Notes under the pieces: generated by a model
What the model was told of the DNA's origin: nothing
Databases searched by the model: none
What the model saw: only the letters and a program-made list of their open reading frames with translations
Translations under genes and position numbers: made by a program
Source: Anodontia alba
Taxonomy: Eukaryota > Mollusca > Bivalvia > Lucinida > Lucinidae
Direction of reading: 5' to 3'
Length of the DNA: 64,000 nt
NCBI GenBank assembly: GCA_964016985.1
Contig: OZ024823.1
Location: 26,376,095 to 26,440,094 of the forward strand
Part shown: one piece after another, positions 43,230 to 55,764 of the stretch
Position numbering within the stretch: the first letter of the stretch is position 1
How the letters are laid out: the number at the start of each line of letters is the position of its first letter

Positions 43230-43400
43230 TTGTTATGGTAAATGTCCTAAAATTTCGAACACTCTAAAATTTCCAACACCTAATATTTTTGCCCAATATA
43301 ATTTCTAGAAATGTCCTAAAATCTCGAACAGAAGCAGTTTTGCAAAAAGGGGATTTCTAAAATTTCGAACACAGCTTTCATCATGTAATTTTTTATCGGC
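43230..43400. mobile_element. MITE-C fragments
   Basis: GTAAATGTCCTAAAATTTCG and two further TCCTAAAATCTCGAAC / CTAAAATTTCGAACAC copies in tandem. Confidence 0.45.
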
Positions 43401-43639
43401 ACATTCTAATTTTGGTAATGTTTTTTTGTTGTTTTTTTCCGTTATGGAACCGGAAACTAAAGTAGTAATAGTGTTGAAAGCCACTGCAAAACGTAAATGC
43501 ACACAGCAGTGTCATAACGAATTTTATGTACATAAATGGCATGGGAACCGTATTTTAATTTTATACAAACCCAAGAGATACTGACTTAAAATTCACAAGA
43601 AAAAAAAAAAAAAAAGAGAGAGAGAGAGAGAAAGAGAGA

Positions 43640-46010
43640 CTTCCATCACAGTGTTAGCCATTTCCATGCGACAGTCACATGGATGGGCCCACATGGATGT
43701 CCGCATCATGCGCAGGTGATCTAGAACTATTATTACCTTGTGTCAGACATGATAAATATTCCGGTTGAAAAACGAAGGCCAGGATAAATCTATGGATCCG
43801 CGCTGTACGATCTGACTATTTGCTGTTTGTTCGTGTACATCACCACTACTTCGTACGTCTTACTCTGAGACGTCTTATTGCTATGCCTACGTAGATTTTC
43901 ATGGGTCTGCTCAGATACGCCACCTGGCGACGACACGCAATTCTGGGACAGTCTCATTTTCCAGTAGAGAGTGCAAAAATATATATGTGAAAGTACAGAA
44001 AATGCAACAGTCACATTCCCTTGCCCCGCATGAAGAAACCGCGTGCTCGTAAAGGTAACGTCATGAGAAATCGTGGCGGAAACCGCTTAGAGGGAAAACA
44101 CACTTATATTCGTTAAATAAAAGAGCATGGTTTTCGTCAGAAATGCTTATGAAACTGGCAGGTATTAAAAATATAACCTAAGTACTGGGACAGATAGGCT
44201 TATGCAAACTGTAGACTCAGATCAGACAAAGAAAGAGGGAATTAAACTAGTTAGAGGGAACAGGGAACATGGAAATTTGGAAAACACTTTTAGGACAATA
44301 AGACGTGCGACCAGTATCAGAGAAAGAGGGAATTAAACTAGTTAGAGGGAACAGGGAACATGGAAATTTGGAAAACACTTTTAGGACAATAAGACGTGCG
44401 ACCAGTAAAGACTCAGATCATCTTCCAATGCAAGGGCAGTCAGGTTTTGTCGTTTGTGGTAACAAACAGGCATGTAAACTCCAGTTCTTGGAGAGATTAA
44501 AAATCTTTGGTTAAATACATCAACCTTTCAGTGAATGTTTTACATGCATTCTGTGGAGTCTGATCTGGGTCTACACTGTTTGCTCAGGCCTGTCTGTCCG
44601 AATACGTAAAGTACGGAAATTTGATCAAATCAAATCCCTTCAGAAATCTTCCTGGATCCGCCCCTAATTCATAAAAAAAAAATGCTGGGTCCGACTCGTA
44701 AAATTCCAGCATCATCAAGGCATATGCAATTAGCTCCCTTTAAATAGTATATAGTGTCCTTCGATAATATCTGCCGCTAATATTAAAGTTTAGCGTGCCA
44801 AAGGTTTCAATAAGCATGCCGAAAACGTTTTCATCGTGGGGATTAACGCTTCCAGCAAAATATTTCCTGTCTGTCCGCGTCACTGTCATGATATGCCGCT
44901 CAGTGCATCCTATCTGAACAGGTAATGGTCCACAGAGATGATAGGTCCCCACAAGCCAAAATGAACCTAATCATTTGTTACAAATGTGATCGGTCTGTGC
45001 ACTTGCTGGAGACTGCGATTCATGTATTAGTGTTTTATACCAATGACCTAATCAGTGAATTGAGTGGACACCATCCTGCACTAGACTGCGTCTTGCACTC
45101 TGTGACTTACACATATACACGAAGGGACATTTTCGCTTGAACAGGGATCTAATGATGACAGATAATTCTTGCAATAAGTTTCGTTACCGAATTCTAAACG
45201 ACAATACATTTTTTTTAAAGAAAGAAATATTGCTAAAAAAGATAATGGCAGTTCACAGATTTGGCATATGTAGTTCAGTTTGGAGTAGAGCTAAAATCTT
45301 TGATCGTGATCAGGCTGCATTCAGATCAGTTGTCCGCGCTGTTCGTTTATGTATGAGTCATTTCTGATAGAAACGACCTTATGACATTTGAGACCAGCAT
45401 AGACAAGATCAACATGCGCATCCGCGCAGTCTATGTATCGAGGTGGTCTGGTCTGGGTCTACGCATATCGCCAACAGAATGCATTATGTCAGCAAGCAGT
45501 GTGAATACTGCGCTTCAAAACGGCTGAAATTCTAATTAGTCTGCGCTTTTCACATTTAAACTCGTATACTTCACCTTTGTGGAAAGGGACTTTTGTGTTT
45601 CTGTAGTGGCTCAAACAAGAACAACGTGCGGTAACCTTTTGAAGTATTTTTTAGTCAGCTTGTTTATCTCAGTACGGTAAAGTGAAGAGGGTTGTTATGT
45701 AAGAAGACAGTGGACTAAGCCAGCCTAGTTTAAGAAAGTGACACATTCCCGGAGTGCCGAACAAACGTTTCTGGCGATTAATAAGTGTACTGGATAATTA
45801 ATTGTTTTGTTATGAGAAACATTATTCGACATAAAATTAATCGGATGGAATTGAAAACAAACATCAGTGTGGTAATTATTTATTAGTTCATACAATTTCA
45901 CATTCAGTTTACCAGTCACACATATAAGAAAACCCTTTTGTCGTGTAGGTCCTTTTTCGTCATTTCGTGTGTCCGAAAGCGGCCGATAGTCAGGTCAGTT
46001 TTGACTGTAA
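43640..46010. other. largely unique, CpG-richer DNA upstream of the SNAP-25-like ATG exon
   Basis: This 2.4-kb stretch has few of the window's repeats and visibly more CG dinucleotides (for example GGATCCGCGC, TACGCCACC, GGCGACGACACG, CCGCGTGCTCG). On the minus strand a TATATATTTTTGC lies near 43975 and a TGACGTTA near 44060. Promoter function for the minus-strand gene is only a guess, and no leader exon could be fixed. A MITE-E fragment is at about 44550-44612 and a TIR-like GGATCCGCCCCT near 44655. Confidence 0.25.
44230..44407 (+). repeat. direct duplication of about 87 bp
   Basis: GAAAGAGGGAATTAAACTAG to GACGTGCGACCAGTA occurs at 44230-44316 and again at 44321-44407 with almost no change, so the duplication is recent. 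Confidence 0.95.
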
Positions 46011-46014
46011 GTGA

Positions 46015-46130
46015 ATCTGTCCTAAAATTTCAAACAGTAAATTTTTTAACAAATCATAATTTCTAAAATTTTGAACAGCAAGAACTGAAATTATTTAATT
46101 TTGTTCGAAATTTTAGGACATTTACCGTAC
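46015..46130. mobile_element. MITE-C short copy
   Basis: GTCCTAAAATTTCAAACAG at left is the inverse of TTCGAAATTTTAGGACATT at right. Confidence 0.65.
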
Positions 46131-46440
46131 TGTTTGTTTGTTTGTGTTGAGGTTTTATGGCCCAATCAACCAAATGGGGTCATGTTGAGCATGGTCACTA
46201 CCTAACCACACTTTTACTGGGCAGGCTTAGTCCTCTAAGTGGTTAACCAGTATTGTGCACACTCTTTCACCAGAAACTGACAATTGCCCTTTTTGAATCA
46301 GCAGAAGGGAGAGAATGATTGTAGAAAATATTTCATGATCAAATCTCCACAAAAGAAATGTTGCCAACTCTGTGGGGGTTGAACCTGCAACCTCCTGATC
46401 ACTAGTCAGACATGCACCCACTTGAGCCACCGAGGCTGGC
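46131..46440 (-). mobile_element. SINE1 copy g, full length
   Basis: Tail GGCCATAAAACCTCAACACA and tRNA-like head at the right end (GCCAGCCTCGGTGGCTCAAG). It abuts the MITE-C end; no clear target duplication. Confidence 0.85.
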
Positions 46441-46465
46441 AACACTTTTATTAAGTTTTGAACAA

Positions 46466-46588
46466 GGGGCCTTGATATTTTTCTTATTTCTCCATGAAAA
46501 CATATTTTGTGGGTACTGATTAGAAGTGCCTCACCAAGGCACTTCTAATGAGTACCCACAAAATATGTTTTCATGGAGAAATAAGACT
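46466..46588. mobile_element. MITE-B core, nearly perfect palindrome
   Basis: CTTATTTCTCCATGAAAACA and TGTTTTCATGGAGAAATAAG enclose TTAGAAGTGCCTCACCAAGG and its inverse. Confidence 0.8.
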
Positions 46589-49500
46589 AGAAATGTGTCA
46601 GTATGACACAGATGCCCCTGCCCAGGGCCATCCTCAACCACACACAGGTATTTTGCAAAAAATGAAGTTGAAAAAAGGGACAAATCAATCTTTTTTAAAA
46701 AAAAAATATCGGTAGGAAAACATCTTTTGAAGGTGAAAAAGGGCCATAACTCCCATAATAATGGGTTGACTTTACCCTACTTGGAACTTGACCTCTATTT
46801 TATGAATATATACCTGTGTGTTAAATTTGAATTCAATACACTAATGTTTTCAAAAGATATCAAACTGAAACTATTTTTCAACGTTGAAAAAGGGCTGTAA
46901 CTCCAAATATAATTGGTGGATTTTACCCTTAATCAAAATTGACCTATATTTTATAATTATATGCTTGTGTATAAAATATGAATCCAATTCACCAATCTTT
47001 TCAAAAGTTATGGAACGGAAACCATTTTTCAAAGCTGACAAAGGGCCATAACTCCAAAAATAATTGGTGGATTTTACCCTAAATCCAACTTGACATACAT
47101 TTTATGATTACATACCTGTGTATAAAATTTGAATCCATTACACTAATCTTTTCAAAAGATATCGAATGGAAACCATTTTTCAACTATTTTTCAATATTGA
47201 TAAAGGGCCATAACTCCAAAAAGAGTTGGTGGATTTTACCCTAACTTAAACTTGACCTATATTTTATAATTATATGCTTGTGTATAAAATATGAATCCAT
47301 TCACTAATCTTTTCAAATGTTATGGAACGGAAACCATTTTTCAAAGTTGAAAAAGGGCCATAACTCCAAAAAGAATTGGTGGATTTCACCCTAAATCCAA
47401 TTTGACATACATTTTATGATTATATACCTGTGTATAAAATTTGAATCCAATACACTAATCTTTTGAAAAGATATCGAACAGAAACCATTTTACAACTATT
47501 TTAAAACATTGATAAAGGGCCGTAACTCCAAAAATGATTGGTGGATGTTACCCTAAATCAAACTTCACCTATATTTCATAATTATATGCTTGTGTATAAA
47601 ATATGAATCCAATTCACTAATCTTTTGAAATGTTATGGAACGGAAATCATTTTTCAAAGGTGAAAAAGGGCCATAACTCAAAAAATAATTGGTGGATTTT
47701 ACCCTAAATCATACTTGACCTACATTTTATGATTATATACCTGTGTATAAAATTTAAATGCAATACACTAATTTTTTCAAAAGATATCGCACGGAAACCA
47801 TTTTTCAACTATTTTTCAACATTGATTAAGGGCCGTAACTCCAAAAAATTATTGGTGGATTTTACCCTAAATCGAACTTGACCTATATTTTATGATTATA
47901 TACCTGTGTATAAAATATAAATCCAATACCAGGGCTCGGGAAAACCGGAAAAATAGCCGGTCTGGACAGAAATTAAGAATTCTGGACCGATTTCAAACAC
48001 CCCAAAACGCTAATAAATCTGTCCAACAGGTTTGTGCCTTGAACCCCATTTTTCCCCAACCAACCAATTTTCACGAATCAATGATGTCTTAAAAAATCAC
48101 AAACGGTCAAGTCTTCCCAAACTGACAACGTCCGCACACCTTTTAAATGCGATATTATGGTAGTTAAAAGGCTCTAAACGGTCATTTGACATGTATATTG
48201 GAGAGACAGCTGAATAACGGCAACCTACCGCAGCACAAATTAATTACGTCATTTTCCAAACATTGTCAAAAATCAACACTCCACTGACCTTTGTGCGGTA
48301 AACAAGCGATTAACACGAATCATCAGTAACGGTAGTCTGATAATTAATCCATTTGTGTGACACGTGTGAATACACTGAGACTGCAAAACATCCAGGTGCA
48401 GTTGGCGTGTCCAAAAGATCAAAGGTTGCTTTACTGAGAGTGATAAAAGAATGCACCGCTTGAACGCACCCGTTTTCTTCCTCTTCTTTTTTGTTTTGAT
48501 CAACATGGTTTGTCGGTCCCAGATTTGATAAAGAATTCCAAAACCGTGTACGTCCTGATCAGATGTCGCATACAACGGTTTCTGATCTGAGTATTATTGA
48601 TTGCTTTTTTTTTGTTGTTGTTGTTGATTGCCGTAACATGCGAGTATAATTCAAGGTAGATTTCACGGTAAAAATAAGTAATGCACCACTTGCGCTAGAC
48701 AAGATTGGTCAGTGCTTAAAATTTAAGCAGTCTGATCAAATCTTGAAACACTGAAAACTGCAAAACCGCCCGTGGCACAGGCCTTTTTTATCAGACCTAA
48801 TTTAGGTCCATGAAAGTCATTTCGTTCCGTCTCTCCTGTTTCCCGCCGTCTTTGTGCTTATACAAGACGGGAATCAGTTGTTTATAAATAGTTTAGGAAA
48901 ACCCTGCAGAGGTGGAAATAACAACAAAACCGTTTGTTTTTTTTTTCTTTCTTTCTTTTTACATACCTGACTGCATTTATTGATGACGCCAGCTTTGATC
49001 ATGCTCGTTATACCCGGACTTCCATCATATAACGGAGTTGAGGTGTATTATTTAAAAGGAGTTATAGGACTGCCAATTGTCATTAGTTTTCGTGACAGGG
49101 AATATATACATATTTTTTTTTTTTTGGAAATGGGCTCATTGATGACGTCATCGTCATCGGCTGGACCGATTCAGATTTCAAAATTTCCAGAGCCCTGATC
49201 CAATACACTAATCTTTTCAAAAGTTATGGAACGGAAACCATTTTTCTAAGTTGAAAAAGGGTGGTAACTCCCAAAATAATACACAGATTTTACTCTAAAT
49301 CGAAACTGACCTACATTTTATGATTATATACCTGTGTACAAAATTTCAATCTAATACACCAATCCTTTCAAAAGATATCGCACGGAAACCATTTTTCAAA
49401 GTTGAAAATTTTTTGAAGTTGAAAAGGGCTATAATTCCCAAAATAATTGGAGGATTTTACCCTAAATTGAACTTTGCTTACATTTTATGATTATATACCT

Positions 49501-49675
49501 ATGTATAAAATTTCAATCCAATACACCAATCCTTTCAAAAGATATCGCACGGAAACCAAAAATGTTACGTATGTGACGGGACGGACGTATGTACAGACTG
49601 CGGTACGGGACGGACGTACATACGGACAGCGTGATACTATATGCTCCCCCACTGAAAATGGTGGGGGCATAAAAA
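46589..49675 (+). repeat. H13: tandem-core element, interrupted by a hAT-like element
   Basis: The 5' hairpin is TGTGTCAGTATGACACA, then CAGGGCCATCC. About nine units of 150-160 bp carry AGGGCCATAACTCCAAAAAT, ATTGGTGGATTTTACCCTAA and ATTATATACCTGTGTATAA. The tail has GACGGGACGGACGTATGTAC and hairpin GCTCCCCCAC / GTGGGGGC followed by ATAAAAAA. H5 is its sister. Confidence 0.7.
47930..49197. mobile_element. hAT-like non-autonomous element, 1.27 kb
   Basis: Ends are CAGGGCTCGGGAAAA and, inverted, CAGGGCTCTGGAAAT. ATCCAATAC (9 bp) directly flanks both sides (47921-47929, 49198-49206). The interrupted H13 unit normally reads once through ATCCAATACACTAATC, so the duplication is real; 8 bp typical of hAT is possible if one base matches by chance. 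No transposase frame is present. The interior is CpG-richer than the array around it. Confidence 0.8.
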
Positions 49676-49944
49676 ATATTTTGCTGATCTATAGCTATGG
49701 AACACCCCTGTTGTCTAGTAGGATATGTATGACATGAAATTCAGATACAGTTTCTACAAGCCTACAGATACAGTACAATCACATTCCTTCCTAAATAGCC
49801 TTTTATCAACATTATTTCTTCATGAAATCTATAAAACCTAGGCCAGACATAGGAAAATTAAATTATGCATCAGGGAACTGGCTCTTCAAGAGGCTTTCAT
49901 CTATTCTCACATTATCTTTTACAACTACATATGAACCAGATCAA

Positions 49945-50130
49945 CAATGATCATAGCTCCAGATAAGGCATTTTTTTCAACCACAAAGTACTGATATTTT
50001 TCTCATTTTTCCATGAAAACATGTGTTTTGGGTACTCACAAGAAGCACCTCAGCAATGAGTACCACATCATATGTTTTTGTGGAGAAATAAGAAAACAGT
50101 ATAATAATACCTCCTGTTATCTGGAGCTAT
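49945..50130. mobile_element. MITE-B copy, shortened centre
   Basis: GCTCCAGATAAGGCATTTTT and TTATCTGGAGCTATG ends are inverse. The central palindrome is partly deleted. Confidence 0.7.
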
Positions 50131-50334
50131 GACTGATAACAGGCCAGCTGCCATCAGTAATACAGATACATGTATAATTTAAAACCCTTTTTTATGGATA
50201 TTAACCGATGGACAAACTCACAAAGGGCCTTAACTCAAGCACCTTAATGCCCCCTAAACCCAAACCATGGCCTAAACCTTAACCTTTCTCTCTGAGCTAA
50301 ATGAGTAAATGGTAAACTGATGATGTCTTTCTGA

Positions 50335-50475
50335 TTTTTCCCATGAAATAGACTTTGACATTTCATGCAAATTGTCTCAAGCATGAAATGTCAAACTTAT
50401 TTTCTGGAAAAAATTAGAAAAATATTTTAAAATGTTGTCTCTTAAATTTTTACCCAGCATGCTAAGCATTACTAT
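50335..50475. mobile_element. MITE-D relative
   Basis: GACATTTCATGCAAATTGTC with the opposed CATGAAATGTCAAACTTATT arm; similar to 37385-37605. Confidence 0.6.
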
Positions 50476-50514
50476 GATTATCTTCAGTTTTGGAGTGTGC
50501 AAGGTTTAAACACA

Positions 50515-51960
50515 AAATATTACAAGATGGCCAAGATGGTCCTGTATTGCTCACCAGAGAACCAGACAAGTTTTGAGTTAATTGGCCTTTCAGTTCATGA
50601 GAAGAAGTTCAAAATAGATTTCAAGATGGTGGCTATGGTAACCATCTTGAATTTCTGATCTGAACAATTTTAGCTATTTTTGATTTACAAAGATAAGTTC
50701 ATAATTTCTACCAAGTATCCAGTCCACTGACTGGCCTTAGATTTTCAAGATGGTGGCCATCTTGGATTTCTGATCAAAATGATTTCAGCTATTTTTATCT
50801 ACAAATTGCTCTGATACTTCCTACCAAGTATCAAGTTAATTGGCCTTTCCATTCAGGAGAAGAAGTTTAAAATACATTTTCAAGATGGCAGCAATCTTGC
50901 ATTTCCGACCAGAACAATTTTAGCTATTTTTGATCTTCAAGTCACCTCAATACTTCCAATGAAATTAGAGTTAATTGGCCTTTTGGTTCAGGAGTTCAAA
51001 ATAGATTTTCAAGATGGCAGCCATGGCATTTTGGATTTTCAATCTGAATGATTTTAGCTTTTTTTTTTTTTTTTTTTTATTCTATAAGTCACCCTGATAC
51101 TTGCTATCAAGTTTCAAGTCCACTAGTCTTTTGGTTCTGGAGGAGTTCAAAATAGATTGCCAAGATGGAAGTCATCTTGGATTTCTGATCCATTTTTTAT
51201 CTACAAGTTGCCCCAATATTTCCTACCAAGTTTTTAATCAAGTGGCCTTTCAGTTCAGGAGAAGATGGCAGTGGTGGCAGCTATCTTGGATTTCTGATCT
51301 GAATGATTTTAGCTATTTTTGATCTACAAATCATTCCAAAAGTTCCTATCAAATTTTAGAATGAGTTGGCCTTTCGGTTCAGGAGAAGAAGTTGAAAATA
51401 GATTTTCAAGATGGCAGCCATGGTGGCAACCTTGGATTTCCGATCGGTGATTTTATCTATTTTTTATCTACAAGTCACCCCATACTTCATACCAAGTTTT
51501 GAGTCAATGGGCCTTTTGGTTCAGGAGAAGTTCAAAACAGATTTTCAGGATGGCTGCCATGGCGGCAATCTTGGATTTCAGATCAGAATGATTTTAACTA
51601 TTATTTTATCTGTGGCCACCATCTTGGACTTCTGATTGTACCGATTTTAGCTACTTTTGATCTACAAGTTATATCCATACCTCCTATCAAGTTTCGAGTC
51701 AATTGGCCTTTCCGTTCAAGAGAAGTAGTTCAAAATAGATTTTCAAGATGACAGCCATAGCAGCCTTCTTGGATTTTCAATCAGAATAATTTTACTATTT
51801 TGATCTACAAGTTGCCCCATACTTCTTACTAAGTTTTGAGTCAATTGGCCTTTTGGTTCAGAGAAGTTCAAAATATATTTTTTTCTATTTTTATCTCTGG
51901 TGGCCATCTTGTTCAATTACCAGTTTAGCAAAATCAAGTATTTTTATGGCTGGTGTCAAG
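50515..51960 (+). repeat. H14: tandem-core array (GATGGCGGCC type)
   Basis: It begins AAGATGGCCAAGATGGTCC, equivalent to the H1 5' hairpin. About nine ~150-bp units with TTGGCCTTTTGGTTCAGGAG and AGATGGCAGCCATCTTGG follow. No 3' hairpin was found; the array meets a SINE1 piece at 51971. Confidence 0.65.
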
Positions 51961-51970
51961 TATTGTTTTG

Positions 51971-52106
51971 TTTGTTTGTTTGTGTTGAGGTTTTATGGCC
52001 CATGCAGTCAACCCAATTGGGTCATGTTGAGTGCGGTCAGTTTACCTAACCACTCTTTGACTCGGCAGGTTTAGTCCTCTAAGTGGTTAACCAGTATTGA
52101 GAACAT
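51971..52106 (-). mobile_element. SINE1 copy h, 5'-truncated
   Basis: Only the 3' half of SINE1 is present (tail CATAAAACCTCAACACAAAC on the minus strand). An exact 13-bp duplication AAGTATTGTTTTG flanks it (51958-51970, 52107-52119), so the truncation happened at insertion, as in L1-type retroposition. Confidence 0.92.
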
Positions 52107-52402
52107 AAGTATTGTTTTGTTAAGTTTGTTAAATTCAACAAACATAACAAAACAATACTTACGTGCTTAAGGTATTCCTTTGAGGTGGAAATTTAAGTTC
52201 AGGGAGAATGGAAGTTTTCTTTAAAGCTTTAATACTAACCACCAAATTAGTAATTACTTCAATTAGAGTTTCTGATATTGGAGGTACCACATTTACATGT
52301 ATGTACTACAATGTAAACCTTTCAGGCTAATCATTAATAGCAACTGTGATACTGGTTTCTCCTCTCAATATCTATGCCAGACCAATGCATGTTGAAATAA
52401 GG

Positions 52403-55400
52403 GGGCCAAGATGGCCCTGTATCGCTCACCTGATTACCAGACAAGTTTCGAGTCAACTGGCCTTTCGGTTCAAAAGAAGTTCAATATAGATTTTCAAGAT
52501 GGCAGCCATCTTGGATTTCCAGTCAGAATGATTTTAGCTATTTTTGATCTACAAGTCACCTTGATACTTCAAATGAAGTTTCGAGTCAATTGGCCTTTTG
52601 GTTCAGGATAAAAAAGTTCAAAATAGATTTTCAACATGGCTGCTAGGGCAACCATCTTTGATTTCCAATCAGAATGATTTTAAATATTTTTGATCTACAA
52701 GTCACCCTGATACATGTACTTCCTATCAAGTTACGAGTCAACTGGCCTTACTGTTCAGAAGAAGTTCAAAATAAAATTTCAACCTGGTGACTATAGTGGC
52801 CATACTGGATTCTGATCAGAACAAATTTAGCTATTTTTTACCTACAAGACACCCAGATACTTCTTACCATGTTTCCAGTAAATTGGCATTTCGGTTCTGG
52901 AGAAGAAGTGCAAAATTGATTTCAAAGATAGCGGCCATGGTGGCCATCTTGGCTTTCCAACTGGAAAGATTTTAGCTATTTTTTGTTCTACAAGTCACCC
53001 CTATGTTTCCTACCCAGTTTCAAGTCAATTGGCCGTTCATTTCAGGAGAAGCCGGGTAAAATAGATTTTCAAGATGGTGGCCATCTTTGATTTTCAATTG
53101 GAACGATTTTCGCTATATTTGATCTACAAATCACCCCAATGCTTCCTACCAAGTCAGTTGGTCTTTCAGTTCAGAAGGAGAAGAGAAAAATAGATTTTCA
53201 AGATGGCATCTTTGATTTCTGAGCCAATTTTTGACTTACAAGTCACCCCGATGCTTCATACCAAGCTTCAAGTCAATTGGCCTTCTGGTTCAGGAGAAGA
53301 AGCGAAAAACAGATTTTTCAAGATGGCGACCATGGCTGCCATCTTGGATTTCCAATAGGAATAATTTTTTGTCTAAAAATCACCCTGATGCTTCCTACCA
53401 AGTATCAAGTCAAACGGTCTTTTGGTTCACCAGAAGAAGCGAAAAAAAATATTTTCATGATGGCCACCACGGGGGCCATCTTGGATTTCTGCTGGGAACA
53501 ATTTTAGCTGTTTTTGATCTACATGTCACCCTGATGCTTCCTACCAAGTTTCAAGTCAAATGGCTTTTTGGTTCAGGAGGAGAAAGAAAAAACAGATTTT
53601 CAAGATGGCTGCAATGGTGGCCATCTTGGATTTCCGATTGAAAAGATTTTAGCTACTTTTGATCTACAATGACTAAAATCGTTCTGATAAGAAATCCAAG
53701 ATGGCCGCCATAGCGGCCAGCTTGAAAATCTATTTTTAGCTTCTCCTCCTGAACTGAAAGGCTAACTGACGTGACACTTGGTAGGAAGCATTGGGGTGAT
53801 TTGTAAATCAAAAATAGCTAAAATCATTCCGATCACAAATCCAAGATGGCCACCATGGCAAACAAGAGCTGTCGTAGGACAGCGTAGCTCGTCTGCTGGG
53901 TACATTTTATATTGTAACATTTTTATCATTAAGCCATATAATATAGGTCACACTGACCTAGATGTATTTGTATGTAAATCAATTTGTCACATAGATATAA
54001 TAATCCAGGTATGACAATTCTCCATGAAATAGTAATAAAAATAAAAGGCAAAATCACTGAAGCATGAAATATAGGTCACAATGACCTAGATATAGTACAT
54101 GGTCATTCATTGGGTCACATGGAACTAATATCCCAGGTGTGACATTTATCCAACAAATACTATTCAAGATATAAGGCAAAATCACTGAACCATGAAATAT
54201 AGGTCACACCAACAGAGATATATTTTGACGTCAATAATCGGGTCACAAGGAACTAATATCCCAGGTGTGACATTTATCCAACAAATAGTATTCAAGATAT
54301 AAGGCAAAATCACTGAACCATGAAATATAGGTCACAATGACCTAGATATAGTAAGTGGTCATTCATTGGGTCACATGGAAGTAATATCCCAGGAGTGACA
54401 TTTATCCAACAAATAGTATTCAAGATATAAGGTAAAATCACTGGACCGTGAAATCTAGGTGACCTGGACCGTAAAATGTAGGTCACCATGACCTTCACTC
54501 TCTAACACTTAAACCAATGTCACATAGTTAGCTGATGTATAACCAGTTGTGTCTATAACCTGTAGGCATATAAGATTTTACAAATGTGTCCTAGATTTTG
54601 ACCCCTAGCCCCACTCCAAGGCCCACCCTGAGGTATGAACCCAGGGGTATGTTCTTTTGGAATCTCAGAAGACTCCTCCAGGTACCCAAATTCTAAATAT
54701 GAATGCTCTATGAGGAGTGAAAGTCAAGATATAAGAATTTGAAAAACTTTAACACAGTATTACAAAGGTGTCCTAGATTCTGACCCCTAGCCCCACCCAG
54801 GGGCATGAACCCAGATGTTTATTCTCTTGGAATCTCAGAAGACCCTCCAAGGTACCTAAGTTCCAAATTTGATGCCTCTGTGAGGAGTGACTGTTGAGAT
54901 ATAAGCATTTGAAAAACTTTAACGCAGTGTGACGGGAACGGGAACGCAAACGCAAACACAAACGCAAACGCGGACAACCGGAGTGACTACAATAGCTCTC
55001 CTTGTACTTCGTACAGGCGAGCTAAAAATAGGCTTTTAAGATGGTGGCCATCTTGGATTTCCAATTGTAATGATTTTAGACATTTTTTATCTACAAGTCA
55101 CCCCGATACTTCCTCTCAAGTTTCAAGTCAACAGGCCTTTTGGTTCGGGAGAAGAAGCGAAAAATATATTTTCAAGATGGCAGCCATGGCAGCCATCTTG
55201 GATATCGGATTACAAGATGTTAGGATCGGAATTCCAAGATGGGCACCATGGCAGCCATCTTGAAAATCTATTTTTCGCTTCTCCTCCTGAACCAAAAAGC
55301 CAACTGACTTGAAACTTGGTAGGAAGCATCGGGGTGACTTGTAGATTAAAAATGTCTAAAATCATTACGATTGGAAATCCAAGATGGCCGCTATCTTAAA

Positions 55401-55760
55401 AGCCTATTTTTTGCCATGGCGGCCATCTTGGATTTGTGATCGGAATGATTTTAGCTATTTTTGATTTACAAATCACCCCAATGCTTTCTACCAAGTGTCA
55501 CGTCACTTAGCCTTTCAGTTCAGGAGGAGAAGCTAAAAATAGATTTTCAAGATGGCAGCCATGGCGGCCATCTTAGATTTCTTATCAGAACAATTTTAGT
55601 CATTTTTTACCTACAAGTCACCCCGATGCTTCCTAATAAGCTTTGTCAACTGGCCTTTTGGTTCAGGAGAAGAAGCGAAAAATAGATTTTCAATAAGGCG
55701 GCTGTGGTGGCCATCTTGGATTTCCAATCTGAACAATTTTAGACAGTTTGTCGGGCAGTT
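52403..55760 (+). repeat. H15: largest tandem-core array (GATGGCGGCC type), split by H6
   Basis: It starts with hairpin GGGCCAAGATGGCCC and TGTATCGCTCACCTG. About 16 units follow, several of them inverted (53665-53860, 55210-55400). The inverted stretches create long palindromes around CCATCTTGG/CCAAGATGG. No tail hairpin was recognised before 55760. Confidence 0.65.
53858..55028 (+). repeat. H6: tandem-core element inserted in H15
   Basis: The 5' end is CAAGAGCTGTCGTAGGACAG and GTAGCTCGTCTG. Units of about 130 bp carry TATAGGTCACAATGACCTAG and CAGGTGTGACATTTATCC, then a second block with GACCCCTAGCCCCAC. The tail is AACGCAAACGCAAACAC, hairpin TCCTTGTACTTCGTACAGGC and GAGCTAAAAA. The empty target survives in inverted form at 55391-55440 (CCTATTTTTTGCCATGG). 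Confidence 0.75.
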
Positions 55761-55764
55761 GTAA

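Noticed and set aside
43790..44014. 74-codon minus frame in the CpG-richer region
   Set aside because: No recognisable family; kept only as part of the possible regulatory region.
44650..44670. hAT terminus (GGATCCGCCCCT)
   Set aside because: Only one end was seen; no partner or target duplication could be found.
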